From contig NZ_CAAHFH010000002.1 of the NCBI RefSeq assembly GCF_900890705.1, forward strand, positions 1,116,001 to 1,180,000: a DNA stretch of 64,000 nt, written 5' to 3'. Below are positions 7,614 through 16,251 of this stretch, piece by piece (within the stretch, counting starts at the first letter, position 1; every line of letters starts with the position of its first letter). Both the position numbers and the translations under genes were made by a program. Origin of the DNA: Pontiella sulfatireligans. GTDB taxonomy: Bacteria; Verrucomicrobiota; Kiritimatiellia; Kiritimatiellales; Pontiellaceae. The notes beneath the pieces were generated by a model. It ran no database searches and was not told the DNA's origin. It saw only the letters and a program-made list of their open reading frames with translations.

Positions 7614-8810
7614 CTATGCCTTGAGCGCCTCGGCAATGGAGTCGCAGACATAGTCGATGTTGCCGGAAGTCAATCCAGCCACATTGATCCGGCCGCCGCC
7701 CACGATATAGATGCCCTTGTTTTCCTTAAGCCAGGCAACAACCTCATTGGAGAGCCCGCTGAACGAAAACATGCCGCACTGCTCCTTGATAAAAGAAAAG
7801 TCCTGTTCCACACCGCGCGCCGCGAGGCCGTCGACCAAGGCCGACCGCATGGCTTTAATGCGCTCACGCATTTCGGCCACTTCGCCGACCCATTGGTCGT
7901 AGAGCGCCGCATCGTCGAGCACGGCACTGGCCGCTTGGCCGCCGTGCGCCGGCGGGTTGGAATAGTTCACGCGAACCGTCAGCTTTACATGGCTGAGGAC
8001 CACTGCAGTCTCTTCGGCGGACGGCGTTACGATGGTCAGTGCACCGGTGCGCTCGTTATACAGCCCAAAGTTTTTCGAGAAGGAGCTGGCCACCAGAAAG
8101 TCGATGCCGGCGACGGCAAATTTTTCAATGGCCGCGCGATCTTCTTCGATGCTGGCGCCGAAGCCCTGGTAGGCAAAGTCGAGGAACGGCGTCCAACCCT
8201 TGGCCACGGCCACGGCCACGACGGCGTCCCACTGCTCCGCAGAGAGGTCAACGCCGGTGGGGTTGTGGCAGCAGACGTGCAGCAGGACAATGTCGCCGGC
8301 CGGCACGGCTTCGAGTCCGGCCAACATGGCGTCAAAGTTGACGTCCTTGGTTTCGGGGTTGTAGTAGGGATAGTCCGCCAACTCGAACTTGGCTGCCGTA
8401 AAAATCCCTTTATGGTTGGCCCAAGTCGGAGTGCTGACCCAAACCTTGGCGGTCGGGTTAAACTTTTTAAGCAGGTCGGCGCCCACGCGCAGCGCCCCGG
8501 TGCCGCCCGGCGTGTGCATGGTGGCGGCCCGTTTGGAGCTGATGACTTCGTTGTCGGCCCCGAAGAGCAGCTTCTGAACGTTCGCGGCATACGCCGGACT
8601 TCCTGGAATTGGAAGATAGCTCTTGGAGGCTTCGATTTCGACCAGCTGCCGCTCAGCGGTCTTGATGCTCTTGAGAATCGGCGTAACACCTTGGTCATCT
8701 TTATAGACGCCTACGCCCAGATTGACTTTCCGAGGGTTCGAATCCTTCTTAAAGGCTTCCGTCAGCCCCAGAATGGCATCGGCCGGAGCCGCTTCGATTT
8801 TTTTCCACAT
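7614..8810 (-). CDS. Aromatic/aspartate aminotransferase (class I, PLP)
   Basis: A cytosolic transaminase for aspartate and probably aromatic amino acids, 398 residues, the usual length for AspC/TyrB. Visible features are LGVGVYKDDQG near the N-terminus, the HNPTGVD loop, the aspartate of FLDFAYQGFG and the PLP-binding lysine in SSFSKNFGLYNERTG. The C-terminal GGGRINVAGL carries the substrate-carboxylate Arg. It appears monocistronic. AspC and TyrB cannot be separated by eye. Confidence 0.93.
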   Translation of the reverse strand: MWKKIEAAPADAILGLTEAFKKDSNPRKVNLGVGVYKDDQGVTPILKSIKTAERQLVEIEASKSYLPIPGSPAYAANVQKLLFGADNEVISSKRAATMHTPGGTGALRVGADLLKKFNPTAKVWVSTPTWANHKGIFTAAKFELADYPYYNPETKDVNFDAMLAGLEAVPAGDIVLLHVCCHNPTGVDLSAEQWDAVVAVAVAKGWTPFLDFAYQGFGASIEEDRAAIEKFAVAGIDFLVASSFSKNFGLYNERTGALTIVTPSAEETAVVLSHVKLTVRVNYSNPPAHGGQAASAVLDDAALYDQWVGEVAEMRERIKAMRSALVDGLAARGVEQDFSFIKEQCGMFSFSGLSNEVVAWLKENKGIYIVGGGRINVAGLTSGNIDYVCDSIAEALKA

Positions 8811-8823
8811 TGTTTTCTTCTCC

Positions 8824-8875
8824 GTGATGCGTAATGCGTGATGCGTAACCTAAAAATTACGCATTACGGATTATT
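8824..8875. repeat. Heptameric tract (GTRATGC) with inverted continuation
   Basis: Three heptamers GTGATGC, GTAATGC, GTGATGC are followed after about 12 bases by the opposite-strand version ACGCATTACGG. It occupies the whole gap between the aminotransferase and NDK-like genes and could fold as a hairpin in the transcript. Confidence 0.7.
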
Positions 8876-8877
8876 CG

Positions 8878-10038
8878 TTAATTATAATAACATTCGTACC
8901 ACCGCTTAACGGTGTCTTCCTGAACCTTCACAATACCGATTTCCCGCAGCGCGTTTTCCGCCGAATCGGAGGCATGCGCGGCATTGACCATAATGTTCGT
9001 GCCAAACTCCTTGCGCACCGAGCCCGGCGCGGCCTTGCTCGGATCGGTCGGGCCGAGGATGTTGCGGATTTTTTCAACTGCGTTCTCTCCGGCATAAACC
9101 AACGTCATGCAGCGGACCTTCCCTTCGGCGATGGTTTCATCGCCGGTAATGTCCGGCGCCCATTGTCCAGTCATGAAATTTATGATGCTGTAGAACTGGT
9201 GGTCGCCGAAAGCCGGACCGAGAGACTTGGCAAGCGCCTGCTCTACGACGTCGGGCATCGCAAAGTCAAACTCCTCCTGCAGCACCTTGCAGGCGCGCTC
9301 CACGGCCATGCCGCCGAGCTTTTCGCGCAAAACGGCCTGCACTGGACCGTAGAACTCCAGCGCCTCGGCGAGACTCATGCGGAGCAGCTTGGCACCGATC
9401 AGGCGCAGGCCGGAACGCGAAAAGAGGTCCATGATGTTGCCGGGGCGGGAACTCGGAAAGGTAAAGTTGTCGGGCTTGATGATCACCAGCGTCTTCTGCA
9501 CATGTTCTTGGTCGGCCAAGCTGATGGCGTTGTCGAGAATGCCGCCGGCGGCGGCGGAATGTTCTGCCCAAATGCCGAGTACCTCTTTGACCGACTGCGT
9601 GTTCGGGCCCACCAGCACCGCCGGTTCAAAATAGGTCACGGAACCGTCGTGCGCCTTGATGAAGTCGCCGAAGGTGCCGCGGATGGTGTCGGCGCTTTCG
9701 ATGGAGTCTTCAAACCCGCCCACGGCATCGCGCAGCTTGCGCACGGCGTTGTCGCCCTCGAACAGAAGCAGAAGCACGCGGTGAACCTGCCCTTCCTTGG
9801 TGGGCACAAACTCGCGCTCGATGTATTCGGAGAGCAACTCGCGTATTTCCGGCCAGATTTCTTCGTTGCCGCGGATCAGCTCGGCATGGCGTTTAACCAG
9901 CTCTGGGCTGGGCCCAAACATGCGCGCCGCCACCAAATCCAGACCGGTTGTGCTCAACAACCGACCCAGCACTCCGCCCGTGCGCGATTTGCGCAAGGTG
10001 TATGGAGTCACCAATACATAACCAAGTTCCTTTGACAT
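8878..10038 (-). CDS. Tandem nucleoside diphosphate kinase-like protein
   Basis: A protein of 386 residues from the ATG at 10038, six bases after AAGG; an ATG two codons upstream is the alternative. It has two NDK-like halves. The C-terminal half (about 185-375) keeps TLVIIKPDN and the active-site pattern NAAHASDSAENA, with the His that carries the phosphate. The N-terminal half starts similarly (YVLVTPYTL) but has no matching N-x-x-H site, so it is probably catalytically dead. Classical NDK is about 140-150 residues. Conversion of NDP to NTP is likely but the fusion could have shifted the role. Confidence 0.75.
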   Translation of the reverse strand: MSKELGYVLVTPYTLRKSRTGGVLGRLLSTTGLDLVAARMFGPSPELVKRHAELIRGNEEIWPEIRELLSEYIEREFVPTKEGQVHRVLLLLFEGDNAVRKLRDAVGGFEDSIESADTIRGTFGDFIKAHDGSVTYFEPAVLVGPNTQSVKEVLGIWAEHSAAAGGILDNAISLADQEHVQKTLVIIKPDNFTFPSSRPGNIMDLFSRSGLRLIGAKLLRMSLAEALEFYGPVQAVLREKLGGMAVERACKVLQEEFDFAMPDVVEQALAKSLGPAFGDHQFYSIINFMTGQWAPDITGDETIAEGKVRCMTLVYAGENAVEKIRNILGPTDPSKAAPGSVRKEFGTNIMVNAAHASDSAENALREIGIVKVQEDTVKRWYECYYN

Positions 10039-10119
10039 TTTCATCCTTCTCCAGTATTGAACCGTTCTAGTTTTTAATACCTACCCACGATAACCTGCAC
10101 AACATTGAAATGCGACTTT

Positions 10120-11430
10120 ATGGATAAAAATACTAAACCTAACGCCCTTCCTGAAAAAGTTGTGCGCCGCCATGCCGAAATGATTGCCGAGCTGCTGCCC
10201 GCGCTGACCCGCCTTGTAATTGAGGAAGGAAGGCCCGCCGATACGCTGCTCAACCGGCACCTGCGAGACCACCGGGAACTGGGGTCGCGAGACCGCCGCT
10301 TCCTCTCCCAGGCCATCTTTTCTTATTTCCGCTGGTACGGCTGGACCGTCAACAAGCTTGGCCTTGGCCCCTCCGAAGCCTGCCTGCTCGGCAGCGCGCT
10401 CGACTCCGACGAGCTTAGCCAGAGCATTCAATTCCTGGCCACGCGCTGCAAACTGGGCTTCAGAGCTGAACCCATGGGATATATGAGCGTCGCCGAAAAA
10501 CGCAACACCCTCAACGAACGGCTTAAAAACACGCCGGACTTCCAGCCGTTGGAGTTGGCCGATCTGGTGCTCCCCGACTTTGCCGCCGTGCTCAACCCCG
10601 ACGTGATCGACCAATGCATCGTCGAATTCCAACAGCGCCCGCCCACCTGGACTCGGGCGCGCACCGATCCGGCCGAATTCATGAAGACCTTGGCCAAGCA
10701 CAAAATTTCAGGAGCGGAACATAGCCGCGCCGCCGCCGCCGTAGCGATCGAAGGCGGCGTCAGCCTTACCCATGCGCTCGGCTCGAACAACGCGCAATAT
10801 GTGGTGCAGGACATCTCCTCGCAATGCGTCGGCCTCGTCTGCAACCCGCAGAAAGGCGAAGACTGGTGGGACTGCTGCGCCGGCGCCGGCGGAAAATCCA
10901 TCCAGCTCATCGACCTGATGCAGCAGGAGGGCAAGGTTCTCGCCAGCGACATCCGCATCCCCGCGCTCAAGGAACTCAAGAAGCGGACCCGGCGCTATGG
11001 CATCAAAAACATCCGTTCCCAGCCCTTCAACGCCATTAACGACGAACCCTTCCGCAAAACCTTCGACGGCGTGCTCGTCGACGCCCCCTGCTCCGGCTGG
11101 GGCACTTGGTCGCGCAATCCCGACGCCCGGTGGCGCGCCTCGCGCCGCGACGTCATCCAATGCGCCGGACGCCAGCTGAAGATTCTCGACAACGCCAAAT
11201 GGTGCGTGAAGCCGGGTGGCGTTTTAGTTTATGCCGTCTGCACTCTCACCCGCCCCGAAACCGAAGAAGTCGTCATGAACTTCCTCGACCAGCATGCAGA
11301 TTTCAAACTCGATCCCTTCGTCCATCCGCTCACTGGCGAAATGACCGATGGAAAGATGCAGATTTGGCCGTGGGATGCCTCCAACGACGCCATGTTCATC
11401 GCCCGCTTCATCCGCAAAGAAGACTCGTAG
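10120..11430 (+). CDS. RsmB/NOL1-type RNA (cytosine-5) methyltransferase
   Basis: A SAM-dependent m5C RNA methyltransferase, 436 residues from the first in-frame ATG. An N-terminal NusB-like helical region (about 1-130) precedes the Rossmann domain with DWWDCCAGAGGKSIQLID (SAM loop), VLVDAPCSGWGTW (motif IV Cys) and VYAVCTLTRPETEE (motif VI catalytic Cys). The likely substrate is 16S rRNA C967, as for RsmB, but rRNA versus tRNA specificity is not provable here. It is transcribed divergently from the NDK-like gene. Confidence 0.88.
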   Translation: MDKNTKPNALPEKVVRRHAEMIAELLPALTRLVIEEGRPADTLLNRHLRDHRELGSRDRRFLSQAIFSYFRWYGWTVNKLGLGPSEACLLGSALDSDELSQSIQFLATRCKLGFRAEPMGYMSVAEKRNTLNERLKNTPDFQPLELADLVLPDFAAVLNPDVIDQCIVEFQQRPPTWTRARTDPAEFMKTLAKHKISGAEHSRAAAAVAIEGGVSLTHALGSNNAQYVVQDISSQCVGLVCNPQKGEDWWDCCAGAGGKSIQLIDLMQQEGKVLASDIRIPALKELKKRTRRYGIKNIRSQPFNAINDEPFRKTFDGVLVDAPCSGWGTWSRNPDARWRASRRDVIQCAGRQLKILDNAKWCVKPGGVLVYAVCTLTRPETEEVVMNFLDQHADFKLDPFVHPLTGEMTDGKMQIWPWDASNDAMFIARFIRKEDS

Positions 11431-11446
11431 TCCGTAAGGGTATGCA

Positions 11447-11494
11447 GTCCCGCCTTTAGGCGGTTTCTGCGGACTGACCGCCTAAAGGCGGGAC
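11447..11494. repeat. REP-like pair: 18-bp perfect inverted repeat with self-palindromic arms
   Basis: Two perfectly complementary 18-bp arms (11447-11464 and 11477-11494) around a 12-base loop; each arm is itself a hairpin (CCGCC-TTTA-GGCGG). It sits between two convergent genes, so it may also terminate both. The nested architecture matches paired REPs (BIME) seen elsewhere in the window. Confidence 0.8.
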
Positions 11495-11505
11495 AACGAA
11501 CCTAT

Positions 11506-11823
11506 TCACAAGCTTTCGCAATAGTCGATATCGGTGTTTTCGAACGTCATGCGGCCAAGGCGCAGTTGGAGCGATTCGGCTTGGGGCGGCGGAAACAGGA
11601 GCGAATCGAGAACAAGCTTGCCTTCGAACACCTCATCCCATCCGCGCAGGCGCAACCGTACGCGCCGGTTGAGAACAATGCCGAACTTTTCCTCCACCCG
11701 CTGGATCGCCAGCTTTTGCTCAGAAAGGAACTGAAACCAGCCTTCCTCGCCGAGATCGCGCGGGAATTCAAGCAGATCGTCGGCGGCAAAATTAAAATCA
11801 AGCTGGTCTCTAGAATCGTCCAT
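11506..11823 (-). CDS. Conserved-looking hypothetical protein, 105 aa
   Basis: No family is recognised. The protein is acidic with a regular N-terminus (MDDSRDQLDFNFAADDLLEFP) and a basic beta-rich centre (NRRVRLRLRGWDEVFEGKLVLDSLLFPP). It has no signal peptide or membrane segment. It is probably a small cytosolic protein, convergent with the methyltransferase gene and divergent from the lipoprotein gene. Codon use resembles its neighbours. Confidence 0.6.
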   Translation of the reverse strand: MDDSRDQLDFNFAADDLLEFPRDLGEEGWFQFLSEQKLAIQRVEEKFGIVLNRRVRLRLRGWDEVFEGKLVLDSLLFPPPQAESLQLRLGRMTFENTDIDYCESL

Positions 11824-11928
11824 TGCGCGAAAAGATAGACCAAAAACCGGCGTTTGAAAATTGGCTTTCTCTATTTTCTAGCAATCCGCAATATCCTGCC
11901 CGCAGACAAGAATTCCTTTTCATTGTGC

Positions 11929-11957
11929 TTGAGGGCGGTGTGGAAGAAAAGGATACT
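11929..11957 (+). promoter_or_regulatory. Predicted promoter of the small lipoprotein gene
   Basis: TTGAGG (11929-11934) and GATACT (11952-11957) are spaced by exactly 17 bases, and transcription would begin about 20 bases before the lipoprotein start. Confidence 0.55.
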
Positions 11958-11983
11958 GCGAGCCTTTAATAAGGAGCCTAATT

Positions 11984-12136
11984 ATGAAACGAACCATCGC
12001 CCTCTTTTGCTTGGCGGCAACAGCCTCTCTGCTAAGCAGTTGCGTCAGCCGAACCACCACCACCGGTCACGATGACCGGGTCGTGGACAAGAAAACCCTC
12101 TGGATTTGGCAGAAAGAATTCCGCAATCCAAAATAA
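11984..12136 (+). CDS. Small lipoprotein, 50 aa
   Basis: A short gene preceded by AAGGAG. MKRTIALFCLAATASLLSSC is a signal peptide with a lipobox (LLSSC) and lipidation Cys at residue 20, leaving a mature peptide of 31 residues ending WIWQKEFRNPK. It resembles entericidin-size envelope lipoproteins in form only; no homolog is recognised. The gene has its own predicted promoter and lies 60 bases before murA. Confidence 0.75.
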   Translation: MKRTIALFCLAATASLLSSCVSRTTTTGHDDRVVDKKTLWIWQKEFRNPK

Positions 12137-12196
12137 AACTCTCTTTTACAAGATCCGAACGATTCACCGAATCTCACTCTGCAGGGGAAATAAGCA

Positions 12197-13474
12197 GTGG
12201 CAAAATTCATCATTAACGGGGGGCGCCCCATTGGGGGCACCTTCCATCCGCGCGGCAACAAAAACGCCGTGCTTCCGATGCTGGCCAGCTGTGTGCTGAC
12301 CGACCAGCCGGTGATGCTGCGCAATGTGCCGCTGATTCAAGACGTCCGTGTCATGCTCGAACTGCTCGAAAGCATCGGCGTCGAGGTTGCGCTCGACGGC
12401 CACTCGGTGACACTTTGCGCCAAGAGCCTGAAGACCACCGAGCTTGCTCCTGACCTTTGCGCAAGAGTGCGCACGTCCATTCTGCTCGCGGGGCCCCTCA
12501 CCGCGCGGCATGGCGGAGCGACCATCTACCCGCCCGGCGGCGACGTAATCGGCCGACGGCGCCTCGACACCCATTTCTACGGGATGCGCTCCCTGGGTGC
12601 AGAAATTTCGACCGACCAAGCATACCGCTTCAAAGCAGGGCCGCTAAACGCCTGGAAAATGGTTTTCGACGAAGCCAGCGTAACCGCCACGGAAAACATC
12701 ATGATGGCCGCCACCTTGGCCCAAGGCACCTCCACGATCTATAACGCCGCCTGCGAACCGCATGTACAGGACCTTGCCCGCCTGCTGAACGAGATGGGGG
12801 CGGATATCTCCGGAATGGGAACGAATAATCTGACCATCAGGGGAGTCGAAAACCTTCATGGCGCAGAATACACCGTACAGCCAGACTACATCGAAGTGGG
12901 AAGCTATATCGCCGCTTCCGTCGTAACCGGAGGACAGCTGACCATCCCGGATGCCGGCGACCCGCTGACCTTGCAGGTTATGCAGCGCACCTTTTCAAAA
13001 CTAGGAGTGGAGTGGTCCCGCAACGGCCGCACCTTGGTTGTGCCGCAACAAGCCGAGCGCCGCCTTCGTCCAGACGAAGGCAGCGCCACGCCCAAGATCG
13101 AGGACGGCATCTGGCCGGCCTTCCCCTCGGACTTGATGAGCGTCTCGATCGTCCTCGCCACGCAGACCCGGGGCACGGCCCTCTTTTTCGAGAAAATGTT
13201 CGAGAGCCGCATGTACTTCGTCGACCACCTCATGGGCATGGGCGCCAACATTATCCAGTGCGACCCGCACCGCGTCGTCGTGATCGGCCCCACCCAGCTC
13301 CGCGGCGGCATGCTGACGAGCCCCGACATCCGCGCCGGCATGGCCATGCTCATCGCCGCCTGCTGCGCCGAAGGCGAGAGCGTCATCAAGAACGCGCAGG
13401 TGATCGACCGCGGATACGAGGCAATTGAAGATCGACTTGCCGCCCTCGGCGCGGATATTGTTCGAATCGATTAG
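12197..13474 (+). CDS. murA: UDP-N-acetylglucosamine 1-carboxyvinyltransferase (MurA)
   Basis: First committed step of peptidoglycan synthesis: transfer of enolpyruvate from PEP to UDP-GlcNAc in the cytoplasm. The protein is 425 residues with the inside-out alpha/beta barrel pattern (GGRPIGGTFHPRGNKNAVLP at the start). The start is GTG, after GGGGAAATAAGCA. In the flexible loop the usual PGGC is PGGD: Asp116 replaces the Cys alkylated by fosfomycin (E. coli Cys115). Asp at this site is known in mycobacterial and chlamydial MurA and keeps activity while giving intrinsic fosfomycin resistance. Confidence 0.93.
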   Translation: MAKFIINGGRPIGGTFHPRGNKNAVLPMLASCVLTDQPVMLRNVPLIQDVRVMLELLESIGVEVALDGHSVTLCAKSLKTTELAPDLCARVRTSILLAGPLTARHGGATIYPPGGDVIGRRRLDTHFYGMRSLGAEISTDQAYRFKAGPLNAWKMVFDEASVTATENIMMAATLAQGTSTIYNAACEPHVQDLARLLNEMGADISGMGTNNLTIRGVENLHGAEYTVQPDYIEVGSYIAASVVTGGQLTIPDAGDPLTLQVMQRTFSKLGVEWSRNGRTLVVPQQAERRLRPDEGSATPKIEDGIWPAFPSDLMSVSIVLATQTRGTALFFEKMFESRMYFVDHLMGMGANIIQCDPHRVVVIGPTQLRGGMLTSPDIRAGMAMLIAACCAEGESVIKNAQVIDRGYEAIEDRLAALGADIVRID

Positions 13475-13500
13475 TAATCCGATAAAAAAGGGAACAAACC

Positions 13501-14109
13501 ATGGCATTTCCAAAGACATTCTACCGCTGGCGCCCGCACCCCTGGCACGGCCTCGAAGCCGGTGAAGACATTCCAAAAATTGTGAATGCCTACATCGAAA
13601 TGACACCGTTCGACGCCGTCAAATACGAAGTCGACAAAACCACCGGCTACCTGCGGGTCGACCGCCCGCAGCTGACCTCTTCAATGACCCCCACCCTCTA
13701 CGGGTTCATCCCCCAAACCTACTGCTCTGCACGTGTTCAGGCGCTCTCGCCCACCTCGGAGCAAGGCGACAAGGATCCGCTCGATATCTGCGTCATCACC
13801 GAGCGCCCCATCAACCGCGGCGAGGTGATCCTCAAGGCACGCGTCATCGGCGGCATGCAGATGATCGACAACGGCGAAGCCGACGACAAAATCATCGGCG
13901 TCCTCGACAACGATCAGTTCTGGAAAGACGCGCACGACATTGCCGACATTTCCCCCGCCCTGCTGGAACGCCTGCGCCACTATTTCGAGACCTACAAGCT
14001 CGTCCCCGGCCAGCCCTCCGACGTCACCATCGAAAAAATCTACAACCGCGAGCACGCCTTGGCCGTAATTGAAGCGGCGATGGAAGACTACACCGAAGAA
14101 TACGGCTAA
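13501..14109 (+). CDS. ppa: Inorganic pyrophosphatase, family I
   Basis: A soluble enzyme hydrolysing pyrophosphate, 202 residues. The family I pattern is visible: [30 protein letters not shown], the metal-binding segment [14 protein letters not shown] and a [12 protein letters not shown] region. GGGAA precedes the ATG. It follows murA by 26 bases, so the two may be cotranscribed. It is slightly longer than the E. coli enzyme (175 residues), owing to an N-terminal extension common in other bacterial lineages. Confidence 0.92.
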   Translation: MAFPKTFYRWRPHPWHGLEAGEDIPKIVNAYIEMTPFDAVKYEVDKTTGYLRVDRPQLTSSMTPTLYGFIPQTYCSARVQALSPTSEQGDKDPLDICVITERPINRGEVILKARVIGGMQMIDNGEADDKIIGVLDNDQFWKDAHDIADISPALLERLRHYFETYKLVPGQPSDVTIEKIYNREHALAVIEAAMEDYTEEYG

Positions 14110-14185
14110 TCCGGGGCCATCCGCTCTCGGAATTCTAAGGCTTATTTGATTGCGGCCTCTTGGGGGCAGCGATATATTCGGCTAC

Positions 14186-14214
14186 TTGATTTTTTGGGAA
14201 GCAATAAATATTTA
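14186..14214 (+). promoter_or_regulatory. Predicted promoter of eno
   Basis: TTGATT (14186-14191) and TATTTA (14209-14214) are separated by 17 bases, just upstream of the eno ribosome binding site AAGGAGACAAGTT. The -10 match is imperfect. Confidence 0.45.
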
Positions 14215-14215
14215 A

Positions 14216-15514
<1,299 letters not shown>

Positions 15515-15553
15515 CCAAAGAAAGTAGAACGGTCCTCTGGGCCGTTTCGCGAA

Positions 15554-15578
15554 GGCGGCCCCCGGGCCGCCTTTTTTT
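15554..15578 (+). terminator. Rho-independent terminator after eno
   Basis: GGCGGCCC, a two-base loop and GGGCCGCC are followed by seven T residues, 40 bases after the eno stop. Confidence 0.95.
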
Positions 15579-15640
15579 ATTCCCCAGAGCTTGTTGAACA
15601 ATTTATCGGGAGTATAGCTCCAAGCAATCGGAGACAAGCC

Positions 15641-15841
15641 ATGGCAGCAATGCACCCACAATATATTGTTGATGAAAAAGAGCAGCGCAAGGCGGTCATT
15701 CTGCCTGAATCAGAATGGAAGCAGATCCTTGATGAATTGGAGGAACTGGACGACATTCGCGCCTACGACAAAGCCGTTTCTAAAAAGTAGGATGCCATAC
15801 CACTAGAACAGGCAATTAAGGAATTGGGCGCCGAAGGCTGA
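15641..15841 (+). pseudogene. Antitoxin gene with an in-frame amber stop (Phd/RelB-like)
   Basis: The ATG at 15641 opens 49 codons encoding a typical small antitoxin (QYIVDEKEQRKAVILPESEW, then DELEELDDIRAYDKA), ending at TAG 15788-15790. The same frame continues for 16 more codons, DAIPLEQAIKELGAEG, which is the expected antitoxin tail, before TGA at 15839. A nonsense mutation has therefore probably shortened the protein, although a truncated antitoxin could still fold. No toxin gene follows; a TIR-bounded element begins at the last codon. Confidence 0.65.
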
Positions 15842-16014
15842 TGGCACTGACTTAAGCTTTGCACTGCGTGGAGCAGGCGGGACGCCTGCGGCACAGCTCT
15901 GTATCACTGGCTTCGGTGACTGCTGGAAGCGGTCGTACCGCAGGCGTCCCGCCTGCTTGCACGAACGGCCAGATGAATAGGAAGTCTCACTCTTCATCCT
16001 TAAGTCAGTGCCAT
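15841..16014. mobile_element. 174-bp MITE-like element with 16-bp perfect terminal inverted repeats
   Basis: It begins ATGGCACTGACTTAAG (15841-15856) and ends with the exact reverse complement (15999-16014). Inside is a second inverted pair: 19 bp at 15873-15891 and 15938-15956, each arm itself palindromic around GCAGGCG/CGCCTGC. There is no coding capacity. Size and termini fit a non-autonomous transposon. It abuts the broken antitoxin and may have truncated that locus. No clear target duplication beyond AT was seen. Confidence 0.7.
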
Positions 16015-16016
16015 TA

Positions 16017-16224
16017 GCTCATAGAGCCGACACTACACCAGTTCGTGTTGTAGAGTTGGCTCTATGAGCCAATCCACGAGAAGCGTAGCATGGCATCTCA
16101 TTCGTTGTGTGCTCTAATTCGGAATATCCATGCACCGAAAACTCCGGATTGGAATCCGGAGCTACGCCAATTAAGCCGAACTTCTCGGCATGAATATGCG
16201 TATCTAACCGACTGTGAGTCGGTT
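16017..16224. repeat. Cluster of three different REP-like hairpins
   Basis: Family B is an inverted pair at 16017-16036 and 16050-16070, each GTAG followed after four bases by the hairpin GGCTC-TAT-GAGCC. Family C at 16142-16165, read on the minus strand, is GTAG followed by CTCCGGATT-CC-AATCCGGAG. Family D is the palindrome AACCGACT-GTG-AGTCGGTT at 16206-16224 with GTGC beside it on the minus strand. GTAG plus a hairpin is the hallmark of REP sequences mobilised by RAYT transposases. No gene is visible in this stretch. Confidence 0.75.
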
Positions 16225-16251
16225 GCACAAATACGCTTTTCTTGCTGCTGG

